DNA of 64,000 bases from Calonectria ilicicola (GCA_020809705.1 CP085828.1:4836001-4900000); one strand, 5' to 3'. Counted from the first letter of the stretch, positions 1-12,560 are shown. Made by a program: numbers and translations. The notes: generated by a model from the sequence alone, not told the origin.

Positions 1-283
1 AGTGCACGCTAAGATGGGATAGGCAAGGCTCAGTGGAGTGTGAGTGGGTATTCTGGATGACTAATCGGAGAACATCTCCGATTACATAATCCACATGTAC
101 ATCATTTCTCCTTAAGCTCCCAACACCAGCCAATCAGAGCAAGCCACTCATGAGCGCGGAAAGAGGCACCACCCACCGCATCGTGGCTTCCCACTTCTTC
201 ACATATCCTATATCGGTGTTCAGCTCGGTTTCAGCTAGTTCCGGACCGCGTGGTTTTCTCCTAAACAAAGCATCATTTATAGT

Positions 284-290
284 TATAAAT
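284..290 (+). promoter_or_regulatory. TATA-like box upstream of the kelch gene
   Basis: A TATAAAT string lies about 100 bases before the ATG at 389, a usual spacing for a fungal core promoter. The rest of 1-388 shows no other gene. This assignment rests only on the motif and its position. Confidence 0.3.
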
Positions 291-388
291 ATTCCACTTT
301 CCGCCACTGATCCTACTCTCTAACCGCATTCAACCATCATCAGTCATCACACAATACCAGTATCTCATACAAGCTTAACTCGACTGCA

Positions 389-1457
389 ATGGCTGGACTC
401 TCTGCATCGTGGACACGAATCCTGTCCAGTTCGCGGCTACAGCGTTCATCTCAGGCACTGTCCGTTCTCTCATCCAAAGTATGGATCTTTAGCGGCGAGC
501 TTGAGCCTCGACTGCCCGTCGACAACCAATTGGATGTGATTGATCTCAACTCTCAATCGACCGAAGGTAGACTCAGAAATATGCTTGATTTGAAATGTGA
601 CACACTAACATTATTCAGTCGAGCTTCAAACACTTCCTGCCTCAGAGACTGCGCCTTCACCTCGGGTTGGTACAGCCAGCACCACCGCCAATGGCTACAT
701 CTGGCTCTTCTCTGGCCGTGGCGGATTAGCCATGGATGCAATTGAGGAAGAGGGAAACCTTTGGCGATATTCTCCTTCAAATGTTAAATGGGAGTTGATT
801 CGCACCAAGTCAACTGCCTACCCAGCATCACGAAGCTACCATGCCATGGCCAGCGATGGGGACAAAACCATTTTTATTCACGCCGGCTGCCCTGCCCAGG
901 GCCGCCTCGCCGATCTCTGGGCCTTTGATATTGAATCGTCTACCTGGACCGAGCTCCCTCCTGCTCCTGCCCCCGAGCGTGGTGGAACATCTATTGCCTT
1001 CTGCGGTGGAAAGCTTTATCGTATGGGCGGGTTTGATGGCAAGACTGAACAGGGTGGCAAGCTTGATATTTACGATCCCGATTCTAAGGAGTGGAAGACC
1101 GTTGCATTTGCCCCAGATGGTGTGGAAGGTCCAGCTGCTCGAAGCGTCGGAACTCTATTGGCCATCAAGTCACCAGCAGGACGGGACACCCTCATCACAA
1201 TGTTTGGTGAGCGCGATCCTTCTTCGCTTGGACATGCTGGAGCAGGAAAAATGCTGAGTGATGTCTGGGCCTTTGACGTGGAAACCTCGGAATGGAGCAA
1301 TGTGGCATTTTCTGAATCCGACGCCCCTGCTCCTCGAGGATGGTTTGATGCCGACGTTGTAAAGGGACAGAGTGGCGGTGATGCCATCATTGTGCACGGA
1401 GGATTGGCCGAGGATAACAGCCGGTTGGGAGACGTTTGGAAGCTGAGCTTTCAGTAG
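389..1457 (+). CDS. Kelch-repeat protein
   Basis: Two exons, 389-566 and 619-1457, joined across a 52-nt GT-AG intron, give 338 aa in one frame. The protein is a run of kelch-type units with Gly-Gly or Gly-rich turns followed by aromatic residues: IWLFSGRGG, FIHAGCPAQGRLADLWAFD, RMGGFDG, SDVWAFDVETSEW and IVHGGLAEDNSRLGDVW. This pattern predicts a single beta-propeller with little else. No signal peptide or membrane segment is seen. Cytosolic kelch propellers of this size in plants and fungi include the nitrile-specifier and epithiospecifier type, but many fungal ones are uncharacterised, so no substrate is assigned. The start was chosen because the ATG opens the only continuous frame that splices into the propeller. 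Confidence 0.85.
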
Positions 1458-1622
1458 CTTGATAGATGGTAAAAACAAAAGTCCAATTTACTTGGAGACG
1501 AAACTCGAGAGTGTAAAACTTGCCAAAACAACACAATAATAGATACCAAAAAAATAAGAACAGTGGAAAACCATGAGGATTCTATTCGACAATTCCAGGT
1601 CGCACTGTTACCTCGAGTTCAC

Positions 1623-2720
1623 TTAATTAGCCCCTTCATACACCATTGGCCGTCCTCCTTTATGATCCCCAGAAGCGCTGTCGTAGACCCCTTTGTCATC
1701 AGGAATAATTGTCTCTCGCATCCCACACGTCTCAAACTGCAGAATCATCCTACAGATTGCCGTTGAGATGCAGTACCTAACTAGAACTATAGCAGCGTCT
1801 GCGACTCCGATGAACAACATGCTGGAAAAGAGTAACGTTCCTATGACAATATGGGCAACACCGCCGACATACGCCAGCCAAGCCATGAATATGAAGAAAT
1901 AAGATTCCCTTTTTGGCTGGAGCCTGACCTCGGATTGTCGGCGACATGGCTGCAGCTCACGGAGAAAACCTGTATTCATTTTTCCGTTGCCCTCCATTTT
2001 TGGCCTCTCTCTGAGGATTCTAAAACGGAGGCGCACGGCAACAGTACCAACAATATAGACAAGGAAAGCAGTTATATGCCAGATGGATGGAAAGAACTGA
2101 GTTGCCGGGGCAATACTGTTGACTGTGGCAATGCAGAGTTGCCAGTTTACCAGAGCGACGTTTGCTATGCAGCCACATACGACGGTGTATTGAATGATAC
2201 TCGTTGTAATAGCAGCTGCATCTGACATGCTTTGCAACCTAACCATTCCTTTTTTCTTTTCGAGTAGATCAGGTAGATCCGCGTAGTCAAGTGTGCGTAT
2301 TAGACCAACGGCAGGCGATCCGATTGACAATAAGAAGGCCAAAATAGGTCGCTGTAACGATAATAGCCCCAGCTCCACTGTCGTGGAGCCAAGTAAGGAT
2401 ATCAAGGTGGGGAGAACACCGAGAAGAACGGAGGATCCGGCCACTATAGCATGTTAGCTAACTTGGATACAGTAATTAGCCGACGTTGGGCACATTTCGC
2501 AATACGTACTAGAAGCCTTCCAAGACTCAGGCATATTACTCAATAGGCAGTCAACAACCACACCCGCAATGCAGTTCTTGGGCCAATCCACATCAATGCA
2601 TTGCGAACTGGAGCCATTTAGGTAGTCTTGGATTTTGTCCTCACAATAAGTGGTTTTGACTCGCTCCATTCCGCTCCTATAAGAGGGAAACCAGTCTTGA
2701 AAGGAGTCTGAGGACGCCAT
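1623..2720 (-). CDS. Polytopic membrane protein of an uncharacterised fungal family
   Basis: Two exons on the minus strand, 2720-2510 and 2443-1623, joined across a 66-nt intron, encode 343 aa. The start at 2720 sits in a strong CCACCATGG context. Residues about 1-70 are soluble and Cys-rich (TTYCEDKIQDYL, CIDVDWPKNC, VVVDCLL), followed by several hydrophobic segments such as VLLGVLPTLISLLGS, IIQYTVVCGCIANVALV, ITAFLVYIVGTVAV, FFIFMAWLAYVGGVA and LLFSSMLFIGVADAAIVLV. The Cys-rich start followed by GVLPTLISLLGS...ELGLLSLQRP is a pattern I associate with a hypothetical fungal membrane family; no function is known to me. The C-terminal tail is polar. An upstream frame at 2726-2908 is separated by a stop and is not included. 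Confidence 0.7.
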
Positions 2721-4016
2721 GGTGGTCAGCTCGGACGAAGCAGTATCCTCAAGAGAATCGGGTTTTGATGTGCTATGAAAATTACCAGGTACAAAGCAGG
2801 CGATACGAGCAGAATAAGTAGTCCATCACTTCTGACGGCTAGTGTATTTTCCTGCCACTTCCAATTCGCCAGCCTCACCATTGAAGCTTGTATTTTGGGT
2901 GCTTGCAACCTCCACCTTGTCAGCTCGTCAATACAACACTTTCATTATCAAGGCCAAGGGCGCAAGGAATTAAGGTAAGCACTATCACTATTTTGGATTG
3001 ATATCCGCTCCAAAGACTCAAATTGCGCGCGTCAAGGTGATGTATATCACGCCTCGGGCCTCAACTTTAGTAGTAGACCCACCTGATGCGACCCTAAAGG
3101 GGAAAGCTGAAAGCAGGCACCCATGCAACAGTCATACGAATGATCACAATGCAGGCGACGGGAGTTGGGGGCCGTTTTCCGGGGTAGAGGATGAAAAAGG
3201 GCAAGATAGCCATTGAGCTCAACACAGCAGACTAAGGTGCGCCCATCAAGGTAGTGAGAAAAGCTCGGGGGAATTTGAAGGGTAAAGCCATGTCGTGTGT
3301 CTTTGTTTTGGATGAAGTCATTACTTGTTAGCCGTTGACATCGTATCCAGTATGCAGCTGGTATTTGCTAAAGAGAACATCGAGGTCGACTCTGTCGCAA
3401 CAATTTGGCGTGCGTTTATCGGTAAAGTTGCTTTTGATAGCCCCAATTCAGAGTCTTTTAGCCTAGGTCTTCTAGCATGTGGACCCCCCAGTGCCGTTAA
3501 AATGCTCAACAAAGAGCCAGTCCCAAAGGTCAAGGATTTCTTTCAGTCGAATCTACCACACTGCACGAATTGAAGGATATTTGATTGAAATAAGAATATC
3601 TAGAAAGCCCACATTGGATGGTGAGCGCTAGGACGTTGTATGGCAATGCAACGGATTGACCCCCGCAGCTGCGTTAGGGCCCGCCAACATATAAAATCTT
3701 GCTCTCCTCATCAGAGCAGAGGCGGAACTTTTACTTTCTTTAACTCCTCGGTTGCAATTTGTCTCCTTGATTCTGCACTCCAAACCTAGCGAATTTTTAA
3801 GAACGATTCAGTGCATTTAAGCCACTGTCTTCGCTGAATCGTTCCATCAAGGTTCACCTATTGCTCACTACCCGGTCGCATTCGACCCACTCTCTCTAGC
3901 TGCCAACATACGCGTTTGAATTGAGCTTTCGAAATCCAGCCCCCTTGTAAATCGACTAAATGTTTCTCATTTGATTGAGTTGTATCTCCTATGTATGAAA
4001 TATCCCTCCCCCACGA
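2721..4016. other. Intergenic region, no gene recognised
   Basis: About 1.3 kb between the unknown membrane protein and the 3' end of an MFS gene. Small open frames occur (for example 3325-3573), but none starts from a good ATG, splices into anything, or resembles a family. Nothing further is supported. Confidence 0.6.
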
Positions 4017-5882
4017 TTACATGACCCGTGACTCAAACTGCCTCATGGCAAAATATCGATAAGTTTTGCGATAACGGAACCGGAGTCTCCTCCCAAAGAT
4101 GACAAAAATACCACTGCACAAAAGAATAGTAGTAAGTAGGACACCAATTGTGATAAAAACACTCTGTAAACCCGCAGCCTTGATCCAAGCTGGAAGAGCG
4201 AAGAGGAATACAGTGGAAGACAGGTTACGGGTAAATGTTACTGCAACCATCGCATCACCTACGATCTAAACAGAGTGAGTGAGTTGACTGACATATTGTA
4301 GAATGAGTAGAGATGTACTTACTTCGGAGTATGCATCCGTTATATACGTCAAAGCAATTGTGCCAGCTGGTGCTGTTCCGAAACTACACATGCCATATGC
4401 CACAGCGAGGATGGGCCATGGCCAGCCCTTGTTGAGTCCAACACCAAATAAAATCATGCCAATCGGTACAAAAGGGGCGAACCCGAGAATAAGCCAGAGT
4501 CGCATCTCAGGCTCGTAGATGCCGTTATTACGCTTGGCAAGGCGCAAGATTGACCAGTCGCTCAAGGGGCCGGAGATAAGAGTTCCAAGTGTTGATCCCG
4601 TGAATGGTGCCAAACTCATCATACCAATAGCAGCTGAGTCAAAGTTATAAGGCGCTCGAGTCATGTAAGTTGATAGAGTGGTAGATAGAATGTTGGATAT
4701 AACCATCATAGCCCCATAAACGAGAGACATATAGAAAACTCCAGGCACTGAGAAGAGAATCTGGAAAGGTTGGTAACAATGACAAAGAAAAGAACTTAGA
4801 GGACCGGGAGACGAAGTTGTAATCGCAAGACGTTGCATGTAAGTCTTTCTCGGAATTGTAGGATCAATCGAGATGGATGTCAGCTCGTTCCCAACCTCGC
4901 CAAGAGTATTAATCTTAGCCAATTCAGGATCCTTGGAATTCTTCTTCGTGCTGATGACTTCGGCATCAAAATTGGGGTTCTCGGGCACCAGGCCCACCCC
5001 CTCGACTGCTGGCATGATGAACTTTGTCTCCTCGTAGCCAAAGAACACGCCAATAAGAAGAACCCCCAAGAAGATGGCAACCCAATACCAAACCCAACGC
5101 CATCCTTGTGAAGTAGTGATATACCCAGCCGCTGTCGGGGCGAGAGAAGCACCAATTCTAGTTGACCAAAAGAAGAGCGCGTTCATAGTTCCTCGTTGAT
5201 TGACGAAAAAGACATCTGTAATACTCATTTGCACCACAGTCTCGGCCAGGGCACCGAAAAAGCAGCTTATGATATTGACCAACATTAAATCCGCCACACT
5301 CTGTAGTTTTGCAGTCCAAATGCACACGCCCAGTTGAATAGCAGTACTAAAGATGTAGACTGGACGCCTGCCATATTTGAGGGCAAAAGGAATCAAGACA
5401 CAGGCTCCAATAGCGAGAGAACCGCAGCCAACAGCATAACTATCATTTAGTATGTCATAGCTAAAGCCGAGTTGCCTGTTCATGGGACCCCAGGTTGGGG
5501 TTGCGACGTCGATACTACAAACACATTAATGGCTTATCAGAATGAGGTAGTCCTGGGGCAGACTTACAATGCAAAAACCATCAATGAATAGAATGCTGCG
5601 AGACCAAAGTTCAGATACTTCAGTTTTTTTGGCCAGTTCTGTGATCTTAGTATCGGAATACCGCAACTATGCTTGGTCCAGTCAACTCACAAGAGGGTCA
5701 TTTGGATCTCTTGATGGCTGTGGTTGTAGAATAATCACATCAGATTGGCTTCGATCTGATCTCAAGCGTCAGCATTGTAATACAACTCAAAAGGTGTATG
5801 CCTCTCCATCCCCGGTCTTACCTGCCAGCCGGACGGTGCCTGGAGGCCAATTTGGGTCATCGTTATCGTCGATCACAGGCAT
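4017..5882 (-). CDS. MFS transporter (drug:H+ antiporter-like), 12 TM type
   Basis: Five exons (5882-5822, 5755-5691, 5638-5568, 5514-4323, 4265-4017) with four introns of 52-66 nt give a continuous 545-aa protein. The N-terminus carries the pattern DDPNWPPGTVRL...DPNDPLNWP common in fungal MFS efflux-type carriers. Next come the first helix (FGLAAFYSLMVFA), TPTWGPMNRQLGFSYD, motif A-like KYGRRPVYIF near residue 112, and a long central cytosolic loop around residues 250-300. The second half ends in ALTYITDAYSE...VGDAMVAVTFTRN. It should sit in the plasma membrane. It is divergent from the FAD oxidase gene at 6794 across about 0.9 kb, which suggests co-regulated uptake or export of that enzyme's substrate or product (inference). 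The ATG at 5882 is preceded by an in-frame stop. Confidence 0.88.
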
Positions 5883-6793
5883 GATGGACAAATCGATACT
5901 GTTGCGGGCGAAGAAGAAATTTTGGGCTAGTTTTCTAGTGAAATTGATGTCTCAAAACTTCCATCGATGGTCGGAACAACGTCATGAATATAATAAATCT
6001 TCATCTCAGTGTCAAGGCAAGAAAAGATGTTTATCCACACTTTTCTAGTCCGGGGTGTGGGTAAAAGACGCACTAGACTAGCGCGTCCCCTCGTTAGCGT
6101 TTTTAGCCTTTGTGCCAATCGTATCTGGCCTCAGGTGGCCTTATCTACGGCTATGTTCATGCGAGTCAGGCCAGTATCGCAATCGGTTCTGCGGGGATAG
6201 GTCTACTATGTGGACAACTGCACACTTGGCTCTGATTCGTGGATGTTTCCGGGCCCTAATGTAAGTGCGAGAGGACTGAGTCCACTCGCACCTCCACTTT
6301 TCACCGTATGCCCAATAGGATCCCCCACAATCCTTACCACGCATCGGTTCTAGCCGGCGTTGCTTCCGAAAGCCGGGGTGTGTTGTTTGGATGCACGAGT
6401 ATTAGATCCGAACGACACTTTCTACATTCCAGGTCGGTGTAGCAATAATAATAACAGTAGATACCGGAAGATTCGCAATCAGCACGCATAACGGGTTAGA
6501 TACGGCTTATGGAATTGTACCCGGATTGATCGCGGGACTTTCCACTAATGTGACGGATGACTATACTGAATTCGTCTTGTCACGAGCACAACACAACCAG
6601 GTTGACCATTTCGCGTCAGGTGTTCTCTATTGTCGAAGGTGATCGGAGCAGACCGTTACTTGGACTTGTAAGCTACGGGAGGCCGAGGTCGCTGCTATAC
6701 TGATAGAGTCATTGACTATTTCAAGCAGGTTTGACAGATTCTTGGTCTCCTCTGCTTCACTCTCATCAAAGACCGACTTGACAAAATTCCACG
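5883..6793. promoter_or_regulatory. Divergent intergenic promoter region (MFS / FAD oxidase)
   Basis: About 0.9 kb lies between two divergent start codons with no credible gene. It contains a CCG-N5-CGG arrangement at 6366-6376. Inverted CGG triplets are the usual type of half-site for Zn2Cys6 regulators such as the neighbouring TF1, but triplets like this are frequent by chance and binding is only inferred. Confidence 0.4.
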
Positions 6794-8295
6794 ATGATTG
6801 AAAGCATTTCTTCTCCCTCCAAGTCAGACGCGATCATCGTAGTCGGGGCTGGGATATTTGGTCTAAGCACCGTCATTCATCTAGCCGAACGAGGATATAC
6901 CAATATCACCCTCTTCGACAAACAGCCTTACGAAAAGACTGTATACTCGTACGTGGACGGATGTGATGCTGCGTCTGCGGGTAATATTTCTACTTCGTGT
7001 CAAATTTATTATTTTGTGCTAAACTTTTAAACACAGACATCAATAAGATTATCCGATCGGCATACGGAGGCCAGACAATCTACCAGAATCTCAGTTTCGA
7101 AGCAATCAAAGCATGGGACTCGTGGAATGAAGAACTCCAAAATGACAGCTCAGCAGTACCTCCTGGGATGAGTTCCAACGATGTTGTCTGGATCAATAAC
7201 GGCGACCTCTCTTGTACCGATGCCGATACCCTATCCGAATTCGAGCAACAGTCGATCGAGAATATGGAAAGCGCTGGGTACTCCGATACGCAGCTTGTTA
7301 ACAGCAACTTGAAAGACATCAGACTTGCTCAAAATGCAGGCATGGAACAGAGGCTACAGCCATTCTCTAAGAATGTCCTGGCGGTGCTGGACACTACTGG
7401 CGGTATCGCTTTGGCAGACAAGGCTTGTCGCTTTGCCCTGCACAAAGCTCAACGCCTAGGTGTCCGGTTTGTTCTTGATCCTACAGCTGGGAAGATCGTC
7501 TCTATGCTTCATAATTCGGATTCCAAAGTGAGCGGCGTACGCACTGCTGATGGGCGAACACATGAGGCTGTTCTCACCATCCTTGCATGTGGTGGCTGGA
7601 CGCCAAGCTTGGTACCATCTTTGGATGGATTTGCCGAGGCCACTGCTGGAACTGTTGCTATCTTCAAGATTCCAGAGTCTTCGCCCCTCCGTCAACGATT
7701 TGCACCATCAAATTTCCCAGCCTGGTCATTCAAGATCACCGAAGGTGCCGAAGCTGGACTCTACGGCTTTCCCGTTAACGAAAACGGCTTCCTCAAAATT
7801 GGCTATCGAGGGACCAAATATACCAATCCACGAGTGCAGCCTGACGGCTGCGAACGTAGCGTGCCCGTCACCCGATGGAGTGACGATGAACAAATCCGCA
7901 AGGTCCCTGCCCAAGGACTTAAGGTGATTCGTCGCTTCGTTCGTGAATACCTCCCAGAACTCGATCCAATGGACATCGCTATCACAAGGTTATGTTGGTA
8001 CACAGATTCTTTTGATAACCACTACATAATTGACCGAGTCCCTCACAATGACGGTTTGATGGTAGTGACGGCAGGGAGTGGACACGCCTTCAAGTATCTA
8101 CCTACGATCGGAAGTTGGGTAGTTGATATCATGGAAGGCAAAGGTCTGGAAAGACCAGCCGTAAAGGCCTGGCGTTGGAGGTCACTGCAGGAAGGCGAAA
8201 CACCATTCAATAGACTGATGGAGGGTTCAAAGGGAAGTAGGGCTCTCAATAATGTCACGCTTGTTTTGGGAGAGGTTATCCAATCAAAGCTTTAG
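6794..8295 (+). CDS. FAD-dependent amine oxidase (fructosyl amino acid / saccharopine oxidase family), PTS1
   Basis: Two exons (6794-6980, 7037-8295) with a 56-nt intron encode 481 aa. The N-terminal Rossmann motif is IIVVGAGIFGLSTVIHLAERG (GxGxxG), followed by DAASADINKIIRSAYGG, typical of the DAO-fold sarcosine/fructosyl amine oxidase family. RLCWYTDSFDNHYIID holds the Cys that aligns with the FAD-attachment Cys of monomeric sarcosine oxidase. GSGHAFKYLP holds the Lys of the active-site loop, and KAWRWRS is near the end. These enzymes oxidise secondary amines or N-substituted amino acids, releasing H2O2. The C-terminus is QSKL, a canonical peroxisomal PTS1. The exact substrate cannot be told from sequence. 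It is convergent with TF1 (195 bases between stops) and divergent from the MFS gene. Confidence 0.88.
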
Positions 8296-8489
8296 GTAGA
8301 AGAGAAAAATTGACGAGTAAATTCAAGATATGAGAAGTCACTCATCCACTGCGTAGCGTCCGGTGTATCGGCATTTTTACTACATTTTTAACTGCTACCG
8401 AGCGATTTCTATTCATTGAAGAACTCCTAGAGGGTGCAGAAATATAACTACAAGATAGATTCTAGCGCAAGACAGCCTGTCTGTTTCTA

Positions 8490-10821
8490 TTAAAAGTTCC
8501 ATAGATTATCCTGAAGCTCTTGAGCCTCTGGATCGAAATCTACTATCAGACCGCTTAACAAAGTCCCAAACACATCAGGCATGCCGACGTCGACGATCTG
8601 GGCTGCCCATTGTGTCAGATCTTCCGAGCCAGGATTACCACCCTGGCTCGGAGTAGCAATCTCTGTTGCATCTTCCCCATTCGTATCCTGTCCCACCATC
8701 ATAGACATGGCTCTGGCCGCCAACGCCTCGAACAGGTCCCGGTATGGCGCCGCGCTCTCCCAACGTTCTGCCATGATGGTCAAGAGCATAGTGCAGGTCG
8801 TAAAGAGCTTGCTTACGCCGTCAAACCTCACGGTACGTCGGACAGTGGGCGAAGTCCAAATGCAATGCAAATATGTCAATCCTGCCAGAAATATGACATG
8901 TAATGTTCCCCAGGTGTAGTTAATAGGCTTGCCAAGATAAAGACGTTTGCACGCGTAGCAGATATTACTGGCAGCTTGCATGCATTCCAAGAACACATCG
9001 TCGTGGACATTATTCCCACCAGTCAGTTGCCAGCGGTAAAGTAGTAGAATTGTTTCGCTGTAGGTTATTTTGTAATCATCTCTGCTCGCAAAAATGCATA
9101 GCGGTGGGCCGACCCGACGTGGTTCAGGTGGCGTCGATGCCATCCAGTCCTCCAGCTCTTTGCGAAGAGATTGAACTTGAGTATTTTGGCTTTCATAATT
9201 GCGACTCGAATTCGATGAATTGGAGTAAAGTGAAGCATGGATACGGGCCCAAATGCAGCGGATCCGGAATTGATGTAGAGCATTTGACAACGTGGTCGCA
9301 GGGTCGCTTGGTGATGAACGTGGTAGTCCCTGAATGCCAGACTCGGTAATAGAAGAATCGTCAATATCCAACGGGAACTGACGATGTACAGTTAGTTAGT
9401 CCTTTCAGTCTCAACTTGATTTACAGATACCCACATCTGTGTCAATTTCTTGAAGGGAGACGCTGAGGGGCAGCCCAAGGTTGACAGAAGCAGCGCAGTC
9501 TATTTGATGGGCGCACCAAAACACTCGTTTTCGCATTTCTAAACGGAGCACATTAGTTGCCAGATTAATTTTCTTAACATTCCGATGATAGCCAAGTTCG
9601 ATGCACTGCCGCAGCGCGAGACCAGCCAGGTTCCTGTTGACTATTAGTCACAATAGTGGACGTGGCTCCTTAGCGACCGACTGACCATGTGGATGGACCT
9701 GTGGGGGACCTAAGCGAGTACATTGCACAACATAGAACTGCTTGAATCGCTTCAATGTTCTTGCGTGCCAATACATGATCAATGTACAAGAGAGCCGAGG
9801 CGTAGAATTGCTGGTTCAGTTGAACACATCATTCTGGGGAACGATAGCTTGCAGCTACACTCGGAACGGGCTTACCTGTGGTCGGGTTCCATGGTTCGCT
9901 TTGAGAAATGATGCTACCGCATAGATCTATGATAATTTTTAGTCTGCATTTGTAGACAGAGGAAAGTCTCGCTCAACATACCGCATTGACAAAGAAAAGT
10001 TCAGTCGGGGTAGCATCCACTGGGTCAATTCCAAGGGCCTTATTCTCCCATTTCCTAAACGTAGGTTCATGCAAGAAAGGATATTGGAAATGAATATTTT
10101 CGAAATACGCGTTGCTGAGCGCCAATCCAACCTCGTAACTCGGTAATTGGCAAGGCGCTATTGACGCATCCTCTTCAGAGCTAGGGTCGAACGCACTGTT
10201 AGGTCCCTCCTGCACAACATCACGTACACAAGCATGTATAACCCGTGAAAATGAAAACATAGATGAAGGCCCAAGATAATGGGGCTCAGCACCTGAAGCA
10301 TGGAGGCTCAAGACTCCGGCTTTGGAGACAAGGTCGGCTGATCCGTCGTCATCGTCCCGATTGGCAGCCGCGAAGGGCCTCGCAGAGCTATCAACATGAT
10401 CAAGGCTTTGGGGACGCAGCCCCGGAGGTATTTGTCGTTGACCCTGTTGCTGCAAGAGACCCTCGAGAAACTCGACCCGTTCTTCCAGTGTTTCAAGGTA
10501 GTTTCTAGGTAGTCGTCGCTTGGTAGATGAGTCTTCGGAAAGACAAGCTGCAGTTCGTGATTAGAATTACAGACTATTGAGTTTCATCTATATTAATATA
10601 GATAGATCTTCTTTTCCCTACCAATATTAAACCGTTGGCAATTATTGCATGATGGAAATAGATCATCACACTGGTAAAAGAAATCAGCGTCAAGAGCCAC
10701 ACCAGTGGAGCAACATGGTTACCTTGAGTTTCTTTTCCTTGCAACTGATACAAGCTGTCTGTGCCCTCGTACGCCTCCGCACAATTGGAGGCCGTCTATG
10801 TCTACTCGGCTGAAGCATCAT
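8490..10821 (-). CDS. Zn2Cys6 transcription factor (TF1) beside the FAD oxidase
   Basis: Seven exons (10821-10723, 10670-10622, 10547-9982, 9926-9876, 9810-9686, 9633-9435, 9377-8490) give 658 aa. The binuclear cluster Cys24, 27, 34, 41, 44 and 51 follows CX2CX6CX6CX2CX6C, with a basic start (RHRRPPIVRRR) and a coiled linker (RNYLETLEERVEFLEGLL). The middle region, QYPFLHEPTFRKWE through CAMYSLRSPTGPS, LRQCIELGYHR and MRKRVFWCAHQID, is the fungal-specific transcription factor domain (PF04082 type). The C-terminal half includes YTWGTLHVIFLAGLTYLHC and APYRDLFEALAARAM. It would act in the nucleus as a pathway-specific regulator, and its position tail-to-tail with the oxidase suggests that gene as target. 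It is paralogous to TF2 at 61467-63907 with identical intron positions. Confidence 0.9.
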
Positions 10822-11628
10822 GTTCTTATCGAGGCACAACGCGGCGAATGAGAGAAGGGTGAAGGTGCTACCTCCATCCTGATTGATTGGTATACTGCAC
10901 GTGATCGTGGAGGCTATGCCTGGTTAGGCAGGGCTTCAGTGATAGCTAAAGGGCCTCGGCTAAATTCCGGGTCAACCTCTCTCACCCCTTTTGCTGAAGA
11001 AAGACCTTCACTACCTCCATCAACTACCCTGTATTTGTGAAGTTAGCTCCTCGAGTGCATAAGCGGTTTCTAATGGATGGGTTTTCTGCTCATGAAGATC
11101 CTGGTTTTACTTGGTATTGCCAAGAATTTTATATCATTCGCCAAAGGCTTCCTTCACATACCGAAATACTTAAAGGTTAGATACAACGCTCGCCAAAAGA
11201 TAGCAAAACGCAAGAGGTCAGCCCTTCAACCCAACCTGGAAAATAAAACATCCCAAAGTTCGTTTATATTAATAATAACTAGCTATTCGACCAATTAACT
11301 GGGACCAAATTTGTTTCATATTTCGCTTGCCATAGTCAAGTGTAAAATTTATGCCCCTAAACTGTGCATCAAAGATCTAGCACAACTAGATGAAACGATT
11401 GGTGCGGTTTTCCACATCAAAGCACTGACAGAAAAGGCTGACAGAAAACTCTATTTATACGAAAACGTTTCACTTTAACGAAGCGATGGCACAATTAGAG
11501 TTAGATCACGGCTTCTCCGGCCCCGCAGTTAATGAAAGAAATCTAATATAATAGGATGTCCATGGCAAACGGTAAAGCCTAAATTGGTTCCCCAATCTTT
11601 CCAGAATCACACCGTATTGATCGAAAAC
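10822..11628. other. Intergenic region, divergent promoters
   Basis: About 0.8 kb between the TF1 and CIA30-like start codons. The small open frame at 11077-11298 has no recognisable features and is not called. No repeats or RNA genes are seen. Confidence 0.55.
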
Positions 11629-12305
11629 ATGTCCAGCGCCGTTTCGTTTCTTTTTGGTGGCAGCGTGTATGTATTTAACCGCATCTCAAGACCTATCGCA
11701 AGCTACTAATGTGTTAAAAGGCCATGGAACGCTTCGCTATGGACAGCCTCAGATGACACCGTCCGAGGAGGCGCTAGTTTCTCGTTCCTTGAGGTCCCCA
11801 CTCCCGATTGGGCGCATTTCTATGGGTACCTTGACAGCGAGAAACTTGGCAATTCCGGATTTGCTTCTCAGCGAACTGTTGGGGACTTAGCTCTGGATCT
11901 CTCAGAATATGAAGGCCTTGTCGTCTCTATCTCTTTGGGAGACAGCAAAAACTATACCCTCAACCTATACGATTCACTTCCCACTGGAAGCGAAAGCAGC
12001 TTGATCTGGGAACTCGATTTCGCTGGGGAGGAAGGAAAAGACGTGTATATGAAATGGGACGACTTTGTACCAACTTATAGAGGCACGCAGCAGAATGATA
12101 CTGCCCCACTGAACTTGAAAGACATCAAACGCATCAGCCTGATGATGAGAAGGTTAGTAATGATCTCAACAAGGTAAAATGGGCGCTAATCTTCGAACCA
12201 CAATATAGCTTCTTTGGTCAGCAAGAGGGTAACTTTTCACTGGGGTTGTCATCGATTGCTGCAACCAAGGATGTTCCATCAAGCAAGAGATTGGCGAGGC
12301 TTTGA
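11629..12305 (+). CDS. CIA30-domain (NDUFAF1-like) protein with C-terminal ARL
   Basis: Three exons (11629-11666, 11721-12152, 12209-12305) give 188 aa, close to the size of a bare CIA30 domain. Recognisable family features in order are LFGGSVPWNASLWTASDDTV, VRGGASFSFLE, FYGYLDSEKLGNSGFASQR, LDLSEYEGLVVSISLGDSK, WELDF and the C-terminal SFFGQQEGNFSLGLSSI. CIA30 was described as a mitochondrial complex I assembly factor, but fungi carry additional small cytosolic-looking paralogues of unknown role. No mitochondrial presequence is apparent. The last residues LARL end in ARL, which fits the PTS1 consensus (S/A/C)(K/R/H)(L/M). Start choice: exon 1 is only 12 codons plus two bases, but it restores the conserved FGG and its donor is a good GTATGT. 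Confidence 0.82.
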
Positions 12306-12560
12306 GGCAGCCCCGCTACGTAGGGAAATACATGGTTCTTTAACGGGTATATTATAGCCTTGGTCTTTGATACATATATCAAACTTTGCGACTGGCATTT
12401 TATTCATGCAAATGATAGCGGACAAAAGACTGCACATTTACCACCACTGATTACTTTCTATGCTTAGCAGCCTCCTCCAAAATAGGCCCAGTAACTCTAA
12501 CAATATGAATTAATTATAATATGGTATAATTGTATAAGCTATACAGAGCCACCTAGGTTA

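Noticed and set aside
2726..2908. Extra upstream exon for the membrane protein at 1623-2720
   Set aside because: The frame ends in a stop before the strong CCACCATGG start, and no intron is needed to explain the protein.
3325..3573. 82-codon frame in the 2.7-4.0 kb gap
   Set aside because: It lacks an ATG start, has no family similarity, and an equally long frame exists on the opposite strand.
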